This document shows positions 35,978 to 64,000 of a DNA stretch of 64,000 bases, one piece after another. Source of the stretch: Procambarus clarkii (Eukaryota; Arthropoda; Malacostraca; Decapoda; Cambaridae). The notes below the pieces were generated by a model. That model saw only the letters and a program-made list of their open reading frames with translations, made no database searches and was not told where the DNA came from. The DNA lies in assembly GCF_040958095.1 (NCBI RefSeq), contig NC_091219.1, positions 29,635,589 through 29,699,588 of the forward strand, in the 5' to 3' direction. Made by a program: the position numbers and the translations under genes. Each line of letters begins with the position of its first letter. The stretch's first letter is position 1.

Positions 35978-36097
35978 CTCACAGGATGAGTATGGGGTGT
36001 ACAATAAACTATCACTCACAGGATAAACCACCGCTCACAGGATGAGAATGAGGTGCACAATAAACCACCGCTCACAGGATGAGTATGTGGTGCATAA

Positions 36098-36616
36098 AGG
36101 GACCCAGTCCATGGAACTCACTCCCTAATGAATTGAAAGCTGTCCAACTTTTGGGTCATTCAAAAACAATACTAAAAAGTACCTAATTTCATCTTCATAG
36201 TTTTTTACCTTTTGCTTTTAAATTGCACTGTATCTATTGCTACCCAATCACCCAATCTTTATGTATCCAATCTGAACATCTTTACCATTGTGATCATTGT
36301 TGTCTTCTTATATGTGCTATCAATCTGCTGTATGGTGTCTATTAATCTAGTTTAAATTACCAATCAAGCTGTCAATGTAATCAATCAGAGCTTTAATATA
36401 CCAATGTGCTTTAATATACTTACTAATCTCTCTCATCTCATTTTTTTCTTGCAATGTATCTGTTATCATTTTATTAATTCTGCTGGAATTCCCCTACTTA
36501 ATTTACCTATCTGTTAGATTAAGGACCTGCCCGAAACGCTGCGCGTACTAGTGGCTTTACAAGATTGTAAATACTATGGTATGTATTCTCACAAACCCAA
36601 TGTACCTTCTTGTATA

Positions 36617-36663
<47 letters not shown>

Positions 36664-36667
36664 ATAG
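36098..36667 (+). mobile_element. 5'-truncated LINE family A tail (copy 2)
   Basis: Counterpart of 8300-8870, ending in (ATAA)n. Confidence 0.75.
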
Positions 36668-36853
36668 TAAACTTCCACTCATAGGATGAGTATCGGGATT
36701 ACCTTGAGGTTACCTTGAGATGGTTTCGGGGCTTAGCATAACCGTGGCCCGGTCCTCGACCAGGCCTTCTAAATAAAGTCAATAAACTCAATAAATAACT
36801 CAATGTGCTCAATAAACTACTACTCGCATGTTGTGTATAGGTGGCATACTCAT

Positions 36854-37436
36854 CACAGGATGAGTATGGGGTGCACAATAAACTATCGCTCACAGGATGA
36901 GTATGGGGTGCACAATAAACTATCGCTCACAGGATGAGTATGGGGTGCACAATAAACTATCGCTCACAAGATGAGTATTGGAGTGCACAATAAACTATCG
37001 CTCACAGGATGAGCATTGGAGTGCACAATAAACTATCGCTCACAAGATGAGTATTGGAGTGCACAATAAACCATCGCTCACAAGATGAGTATTGGAGTGC
37101 ACAATAAACCATCGCTCACAAGATGAGTATTGGAGTGCACAATAAACTATCGCTCACAAGATGAGTATTGGAGTGCACAATAAACTATCGCTCACAGGAT
37201 GAGTATTGGAGTGCACAATAAACTATCGCTCACAAGATGAGTATTGGAGTGCACAATAAACTATCGCTCACAGGATGAGTATTGGAGTGCACAATAAACT
37301 ATCGCTCACAGGATGAGTATTGGAGTGCACAATAAACTATCGCTCACAGGATGAGTATTGGAGTGCACAATAAACTATCGCTCACAAGATGAGTATTGGA
37401 GTGCACAATAAACTACCACTCACAAGATGACTTTGG
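36854..37436. repeat. 38-bp minisatellite, 15 units (copy 2)
   Basis: Same unit number and variant order as 9053-9640. Confidence 0.9.
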
Positions 37437-37781
37437 TTGTAACGAGAGGTGGGGGAAATAGCTCTCTTCAGCCCATTATTCCATCCCCCCCCCCCCCCAG
37501 TCAACTAACGAGGCCGGGGGAAACAACTCTCTTTAGTCCGTTATCCCGCTCCTAGTTAACTAACTATTCTAGAGCGCCCCCCAGAGTTCCTACGGCAGCC
37601 TCTCTCGTTCAACACCTTGTAACCTAGGTAATGGATTACCTAGATGCTATGACTACAAGAATGTAACAACTCTTGTATATATCTAAAAACAAAACAAAAC
37701 AAAAAAAAAACAAAAAAAAGGCGCCGTAACTTGATCAGCTACCAGCAACTCCAGAGAACTCTAGAACACATTTTCATTGCC

Positions 37782-38246
37782 ACAAACGTATAAGAGAACC
37801 GAAAGGGAAGAAATGGATAATGAAGTAATTAGTTCGGTTATATAGACTATGTCTAGGTTACAGATGCAACTGGGAGATTGGTGAACCCCTACAGAGAGAG
37901 TGCATCTTCTGCCAAACTGTCACAGAAAAGCCACTACTTTACTATCTCCTGGAATGCGAAGCAACCAACGACCTTAGAAGAGCTTTAAGAGTCCCCGAAT
38001 CTTGCAGTGGCCACCCTGAAGCCATCAACACAGCCACTCTTCTGGTCAAAAAAGGTGTCCAGCAGCTGGACATCCTTATAAATACGGTCAAGCCGTATCC
38101 TTCCCCGCGATATCAGCTTGACGATTAAATGCGACCTCAGAACATTGAAAAGATTTACTGAACAAAAAATTATACTACTTACAGGCTATTTATGCCCGTG
38201 CCATCTCTTGGGTGGCTTAATCTTTATCAATCAATCAATCAATCAG
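37782..38246 (+). mobile_element. LINE 3' end with Cys/His motif (copy 2)
   Basis: Counterpart of 9985-10449; ends in (CAAT)n. Confidence 0.6.
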
Positions 38247-38605
38247 GTCACGACCTCTGTTCACCTGCAGCCGCCGCCCGTTTCTGGTCACCAGTACCAA
38301 CGAGGACTTAGTCTGATTAACTCAGTGTTTCCAACTCCATGGATCTTACGCCAGCGCCCACGGTCCCGGACCTCAGCTTGTCCGACGTACTTGACGTTTG
38401 CCCCTCGACTTCCCAGCGCGAACCGGTTGGGTCATCCTGCCTCCCTCCTGAGGCTCTACGGTACAGTTTTGCTTCCCCATCGCTGGTGGGGTGTCTGTGT
38501 TCTCCACACCCACCTAGTTAGGGCAGTCCCTGGTGTTCCCGGCGTGTGCTCAGCACCGTGTCCCCTGGGGTGCGTGTCCGTGCGTGCACGTGCTGCCGCG
38601 TGGCG

Positions 38606-39085
38606 CGGCCTATTGACATAGCTCGAGTGCATTGGGGAATTGTGTAAATCCTGGTTTGTGTCTCGGAGAGCCTGCAGGATCCAAGTAAATTCAATAGAAT
38701 TTCTGGTTGCAATTCTTATACCATGTCGTAGCTCAGTCGATTAATTAAGGCAGCGTCTGGGATGCTCTCGGACGTAGGTTCGAATCCTCGTCACGGACCT
38801 TGTGGATTTGTTCATTTGATACATCACGCTATTGTGATTCCTGTGTGTAATGAAGTAAGGGCGAAGAGGTAGAACGGCCTATTGACATAGCTCGAGTGCA
38901 TGGGGGAATGTGTAAAATCCTGGTTTGTCTCGCGGAGAGGCTGCAGGATCGAAGTAAATTTAGTAGAATTTCTGGTTGCAATTCTTATACCATGTCTTAG
39001 CTCAGTCGATTAATTAAGGCAGCGTCTGGGATGCTCTCGGACGTAGTTCGAATCCCCGTCACTGCTCTTGTGGATTTGAATCTAA
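38606..39085 (+). repeat. 269-bp tandem repeat containing a tRNA-like SINE
   Basis: Two units, starting about 38606 and 38874. Each runs from GGCCTATTGACATAGCTCG through TTCTGGTTGCAATTCTTATA to a tRNA-like segment (38722-38815 and 38991-39085) with A-box-like TAGCTCAGTCG and B-box-like GTTCGAATCC. The distance between the CATGTC landmarks is 269 bp. Copy 1 of the large block stops at the N gap inside the first unit. Confidence 0.75.
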
Positions 39086-39368
39086 TTTGATGATTTACTA
39101 CGAAATAAAAATTTAGGTCTTTTCTATGGTTAGTGTAAGTTTGTTGTTCGACATTCATGAGTCGACTATTTTTAATTTACTGAATCGGTAAATACCCAAG
39201 AAACTGTTGAATTTTAAAATGCAGTTTGAAAAAATGATTAGAACAATTCGGAGGTAAAGTAAAGTAATTTACCTCAAGTAAATTCAGGTAAAGTCATGTA
39301 TAACGTAGCACCAACGATCACATAGTGTGCCAGGTGATAAAGGCTCGAGTGATGAGTCAGTAGACACT

Positions 39369-58743
<19,375 letters not shown>

Positions 58744-58959
58744 TCTATAAATAGGTAATAACTGTAATACAAAAATTCTGTAAGTCCGTAATAATTTTTG
58801 GATGTTTAGAGAAGGAAATTTCATCTAGGGTGGACCAAGCAGCAGAAGAGATGAGAATCATAGAGAAAATAAAAGGTTTAGGAGAAGACTCAAAGGAAAA
58901 TGTCAGTAGTGATTTTAGAAGAATAGGAAAATATGAAAAAGACAAGAACCGCCCCTTAA

Positions 58960-60518
58960 CCCTTCAATTGCGCATCGCATCATATGATGCTTTGACCGAC
59001 TTGCAATAAATTGCGCATCGCATCATGTGATGCTTTGGAGTACTACGCAAGATTTAAATGGCCCGCGGATACACGGGGTTCACCACACCTTCATCAGGGC
59101 TCTTGTAAACAGACGCCATTTTTTTTTTAAATCGTGGGCCAAACTCCAGGGTGTTAGGGGCCTCAGTATTGAGTGAGCTACCAAGCCTGACGCACGCAGC
59201 ATGAGCTCACAGCACTGCTGTTCAGCTTGTGACCACAGCATCGCCTAAAAATGCCATAATATACTTGTTCATGCTATTATGTAGCGATGATATTATTACA
59301 GAAGACCCCTGACTGTGATAAAACTGACCAGGGTTCTGATAATAGCAGGATTGTGGCGATATTTGGCGCTGTGCGCCATGGAGGGAGGAGTAATGCTGTG
59401 GGAGGGAGGATGGTGGCGTTGTCTTTTGAGTGTGTGTGGCCACCTTTTATTGACTGCACTCACCATACCAGCTTAGTGGTTCGCTATGGTGAACACAAAT
59501 GTAGATACTTACATATAACGTGTGTATTGTGTGAGATAACAGCGAGAGTAGGAGGTTGGGAGCCGCCATTTTGGTGAGGGAGGAGCGTCGTCTGCAGGAC
59601 TTATCATGTTGTTTACTGATGACCACGATGGTCTTTGGGCACCATACCAGTTTACTTGTACAAGTATGGTGAATAAAACAGGTAGATATTTATATATAAT
59701 GTGTGTATATAGCGTAATAACACCACAAACAGTATTGTTGGAGGACAAATATTAGTGTGTCTGGCCTTGAGGGCAGCCGCCACAAGCTGACTGTGTGAGT
59801 AGCTACGTCTCTCTGCCTTTACTCGCCATACAAGCTTAGATGTACAGTTATGGTAAACAAAACATGTAAATACTTATATATAACATCTGTATATAAAAAC
59901 AAAAACAGTATGGTGGGTGGAGAATGGTGGCAAGGCAGGTGAGGTGAGGTGAGGGAGGGAGTGGCAGCCAGTCACTGCCTGCCACTGCCTCTGCCACTCA
60001 GCATACCAACTTAGTGGTTTGTCATGGTGAACAAAACATGCAGATACTTATATATAACCTGTGTATATAGTGTAATAACCGACAAAGTATTTGTTCACTG
60101 TTTGATGAACATAATTGAATCAACAATACGCACACCATATTTTTGAGTACAGCGATGATTCACTCATTTTATTATATAAATATATCACACTACACACTAT
60201 TGAATAATATTACAGCAAAAAAACTACGAAAAATCAATCGGAGATGATGAAATAATTAGGTAATTATCTCTTTGTGGAAACTGGCCTGACAGCTGGCGAT
60301 CAACAGACCGCCTGGGACGCACGCTCAGTCAGCGCCTGATTTTTGTCACACTTCCCCGCCCTATAGCGGGCAATATATGCCACTTACGATTTTTTTATTA
60401 TTTTTCCCGTGATCAGTGAACACAAATTAACGGGTTAGGAAGAATTTTTTTTTCTTTTTTTTTTTTTTTTATGCGCCTGTGGGTGTCAAATGGTATATAG
60501 CTATGCGCCATTTAAGGG
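58960..60518. mobile_element. Non-autonomous piggyBac-like element with TTAA target sites
   Basis: TTAA at 58956-58959 and 60519-60522 flank it. Removing the element and one TTAA rejoins the LINE frame as CGC CCC TTA AGG GTG ACG. Ends are inverted: left CCCTTCAATTGCGCAT, right (reverse complement) CCCTTAAATGGCGCAT, matching at 14 of 16 positions. Two subterminal GCGCATCGCATCATNTGATG copies lie at the left end. There is no transposase frame. It contains about four 180-bp tandem units (59459-60130). Confidence 0.8.
59459..60130. repeat. Four-unit 180-bp tandem repeat inside the piggyBac-like element
   Basis: Units begin near 59459, 59641, 59821 and 59998 with a CCATACCAGCTTAG-like motif. Each contains ATGGTGAAC/AAACA, then GATACTTATATATAAC and GTGTATATAG landmarks. 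Spacing is 177-182 bp. Confidence 0.75.
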
Positions 60519-63500
60519 TTAAGGGTGACGTTTAATGGAGTGAAAAACATGATGGAAGTTTAGAAATGCCAGGAAATTGCAGAGTGATGTGGTTGGCAAA
60601 CTTTGGTCAACAAGACAAGACCTCTCAAACAAAGACAGAGAAAAGCTGAAAATGAACCTAATTGAAGCAAAACATCTAAATGGGAATAGAAATGAAAAAC
60701 ACATTCTTTTTTCTACAAAGTGTCAGGGGACTGGAAAGTTTGTGAAATGGTACATAAAAACAAGGCAACAAAATCGTTAGTGGAAGGAGGAGTAAAGAGC
60801 AAAGGGAAAGGGAACATGTTCCTGAATATTGTATATACCAACATAGATGGAGTGAGGTCAAAAACTTTGGTGTTGCAAGATATAATTCAGCTTAAGGTCC
60901 CAGATATTGTCGCATTATCAGAGACAAAACTCGAAGGAAATGTATTAAATGAAGTCGTATTCTTAAGGGGCTATTCAGTTTGGAGACGTGACAGGAAAAC
61001 TAGGAAGGGAGGAGGAGTGGCTGTACTGGTGAAAGAACACCTGAAGGTAAGAGTTAATATTTGAAAACCATCGAGATATTGACATAATGGCATTGCAGGT
61101 CTGGAATCAGGATGATAAGCTGATAATTTTAAATGCCTACAGCCCACCAGCAAGCAACACATGGACAAAGGAAGAACTGGATGACAAACGAGAGGGCCTC
61201 ATAATGGTAATAAGAGAGATTTTTGTACAAGCCAGATAACGATAAATCATGACTGTTGATACTGGGAAACTTCAACTTTAAAACAATAGACTGGGAGGCC
61301 TATGAAGCAAGAACGGAGGACTTTTGGACATGCAGATTTGTGAACCTCATTCTGGAGACATTCTTGTATCAACACATAAAGCAGGCCACAAGAATGAGGG
61401 AAGGAGATGTACCATCAGTACTGGATCTAGTACTCACCAGGAAAGAAGAGATATTTGACTTCCAGTACATTCCTCCCTTGGGAAAGAGTGATCACGTCCT
61501 GTTAGACATTGATTATGCTTTAAGATATCATCTAGAAGAAAATGGGGACATTGAAACAGTTGATAAACTCAATTTCAAGAGAGGTCATTATGGGGAACTT
61601 AAAAAAAAATTTAATGAGTGTAATTGGACAGACTTTTTTGCTAGGCAGGGAAGTAAATGAAATGTATGCCAAATTTTGCAAAATATACAATGAAGGCACA
61701 CAAACATTCATACCAAAACAGAGATGCAAGGCCAGAAAACAGGATTGGTTCAACAGAAATTGTGAGAGGGCCAGAGACCAAAAGACACAAAAATGGAATC
61801 AATATAGGAAGAGGCCAAACCCCCAAACATACCAGCGATCCAAAGATGCGAGAGACAACTATACGGTAGTAAGGAGAGAGGCAGAAAGAAATTTTGAAAA
61901 AGGGATAGCAGATGAATGTAAAACAGAACCGGGCCTATTCTACAAATTCATAAACAACAAATTGCAGGTAAAGAATAATATCCAGAGGTTGAAAATGGGA
62001 AACACATTCACGGAAAATGAAAATGAAATGTGTGAAACATTAAACGAATAGTTCCAAAGTATGTTTGTACAAAATGAAATCTTCAGAAAACCAGACAATA
62101 AGAATTCCAAAGAACAACATAGAGCGTATAGAGGTGTCTAGAGATAAAGTGGAAAATATGCTAAAGGAGCTAAGAAAGAACAAAGCAGTTGGCCCAGATG
62201 GAGTTTCACCATGGGTTCTGAGAGAATGTGCATCTGAACTCAACATTCCACCTCGCCTGATCTTTCAGGCATCCCTGTGTACAGGAGTCGTAGCAGACGT
62301 GTGGAAAAAGGCTAACATAGTTCCAATTTACAAAAGTGGCAGCAGGGAAGACCCCCTCAATTATAGACCTGTATCATTGACAAGTGTAATAGTGAAATTA
62401 TTGGAAAAAATAATAAAAACTAAATGGGTATAACACCTAGAGAGAAATGATATATCAGATAGACAGTATGGTTTTCGATCTGGAAGATCCTGTGTACCGA
62501 ATTTACTCAGTTTCTATGATCGAGCCACAGAGATTTTACAGGAAAGAGATGGTTGGGTTGACTGCATCTATCTGGACCTAAAAAAAGCTTTCGACAGAGT
62601 TCCACATAAGAGGTTGTTCTGGAAACTGGAACATATTGGAGGGGTGACAGGTATGCTTCTAACATGGATGAAAAATTTTCTGACTGATAGAAAAATGAGG
62701 GCAGTAATCAGAGGCAATGTATCGGACTGGAGAAATGTCACAAGTGGAGTACCACAGGGTTCAGTTCTTGCACCAGTGATGTTCATTGTTTACATAAATG
62801 ATCTACCAGTTGGTATACAGAATTATATGAACATGTTTGCTGATGATGTCAAGATAATAGGAAGGATAAGAAACTTAGATGATTGTCATGCCCTTTAAGA
62901 AGACCTTGACAAAATAAGTATATGGAGCACCACTTGGCAAATGGAATTTAATGTGAATAAATGCCATGTTATGGAATGTGGAATAGGGGAACATAGACCC
63001 CACACAACCTATAAATTATGTGAGAAATCTTTAAAGAATTCTGAGAAAGAAAGAGATCTAGGGGTGATTCTAGGTAGAAAACTATCACCTGAGGACCACA
63101 TAAACATAAAGAACGTTGTGCGAGGAGCCTATGCCACACTTTCTAACTTCAGAATTGCTTTTAAATACATGGATGACGAAATACTAAAGAAATTTTTCAC
63201 GACTTTTGTTAGGCCAAAGGTAGAATATGCAACGGTTGTGTGGTTCCCATATCTTAAGAAGCACATCAATAAACTGGAAAAGACATGCTACTAAGTGTCT
63301 CCCAGAACTGAAGGGCAAGAGCTACGAGGAGAGGTTAGAGGCATTAAATGTGTCAAAACTAGAAGACAGAAGAAAAAGAGGTGATATGATCACTACGTAC
63401 AAAATAGTAACAGGAATTGATAAAATCGATAGGGAAGATTTCCTGAGACCTGGACTTTCAAGAACAAGAGGTCATAGATTTAAGCTAACTAAACAAAGAT

Positions 63501-63690
63501 GCCGAAGAAATATAAGAAAGTTCACTTTCACAAACAGAGTGGTAGACGGTTGGAACAAGTTAGGTAAGAAGGTGGTGGAGGCCAAAACAGTCAGTAGCTT
63601 CAAAGCGCTATATGACAAAGAGTGCTGGGTAGACGGGACACCACGAGCGTAGCTCACATCTTGTAACTACACTTAGGTAATTACAGTGAA

Positions 63691-64000
63691 ATAATTCCAT
63701 GTCAGCCACATCAGCCCCAGGAATCCATAATAAACTAAACTCAGAGACATGAGGAGCAGTGGATAAGTTACAGACACCCTCACCAAAGGGAACTTTGAGA
63801 AAGTAAGAGATAACTGCCAGGTTCACAGAGAAATGAAGCTGTAAATGACTGCAAACAATCCAACCAGCAATCAGTTTGAACCCCCCCCCCCCTTTTCCTC
63901 CTAGTTACAGTTGGCCACTACCCAGCTGCTGCTGGTTCTGATGTAAACATTATTCAGTCCTTTGCCTGATATCCACCTGTGTGAACTGCTCCTTGAGTTG
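63691..64000. other. Unrecognised DNA after the LINE
   Basis: Non-coding; a C run at about 63880-63892 is the only notable feature. Confidence 0.5.

Larger units (their letters stand above)
58805..63690 (+). mobile_element. Decayed LINE (endonuclease plus RT), split by an insertion
   Basis: Plus-strand domains in order: a pre-domain (QAAEEMRIIEKIKGLGEDS ... YEKDKNRPL, resuming RVTFNGVKNMMEV after 60522); an apurinic-type endonuclease (VYTNIDGVRSKTLVLQDII, DIVALSETKL, ILGNFNFKTIDWE, GKSDHVLLDIDY); and a reverse transcriptase (NYRPVSLTSVIVKLLEKIIK, QYGFRSGRSC, YLDLKKAFDRVPHKRL, GVPQGSVLAPVMFIVYINDL, FADD at 62836-62847). A C-terminal part ends WNKLGKKVVEAKTVSSFKAL. CR1/jockey-like. The coding is broken by several frameshifts and a stop at 62897. 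The 3' end is CTTGTAACTACACTTAGGTA near 63660-63680. It starts about 60 bp after the DECR1 stop. Confidence 0.85.

Noticed and set aside
38722-38815. tRNA gene
   Set aside because: A- and B-box motifs are present, but the acceptor arms do not pair and the segment is part of a repeated SINE-like unit.

Overview
This is a stretch of animal nuclear DNA, most likely from a decapod crustacean (a crayfish or close relative). Two intron-rich, arthropod-like housekeeping genes lie on the + strand. Around and inside them is dense repeat debris typical of decapod genomes: non-LTR retrotransposon tails ending in conserved 3' signatures, tRNA-derived SINEs, DIRS-type retrotransposon pieces, satellite-like arrays and TTAA-flanked DNA elements. 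The species is inferred from style and protein similarity, not proven.

Layout. 1-10983 is a near-identical second copy of 27767-38779. It carries the last two coding exons of WDR5 (1842-1929, 5409-5509) and the repeats downstream. It ends at a 500-N gap (10984-11483). 11484-18400 is mostly unrecognised non-coding DNA with a few repeat tails and one weak minus-strand reading frame. 18420-19440 is GC-rich and probably the WDR5 promoter, perhaps bidirectional. WDR5 (WD-repeat scaffold of the MLL/SET1 histone H3K4 methyltransferase complexes) has eight coding exons between 21804 and 33305. Its third coding exon lacks one base, which breaks the frame in this assembly. 33306-39368 is 3' UTR, LINE and SINE debris, a 38-bp minisatellite and a 269-bp tandem repeat.

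DECR1 (mitochondrial 2,4-dienoyl-CoA reductase, auxiliary enzyme of unsaturated fatty acid beta-oxidation) has seven coding exons from 39369 to 58743 and encodes 350 residues with a complete frame. Its first exon lies 6 kb upstream of the rest. The protein ends in Ala-Arg-Leu, which fits the peroxisomal PTS1 consensus. Its introns hold a nest of transposons: a SINE inside a terminal-inverted-repeat element inside a LINE, together with a 0.5-kb foldback and a solo LTR, plus DIRS-like pieces in both orientations. About 60 bp after the DECR1 stop begins a decayed LINE (about 58800-63690), split by a 1.56-kb piggyBac-like element flanked by TTAA.

The two genes are unrelated in function and simply neighbours in the same orientation. 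I found no bacterial features, no CRISPR array, and no coherent new multi-gene system. The items most worth checking are the large duplication beside the gap, the WDR5 frameshift, the DECR1 C-terminus, and the mobile elements whose boundaries can be read precisely.
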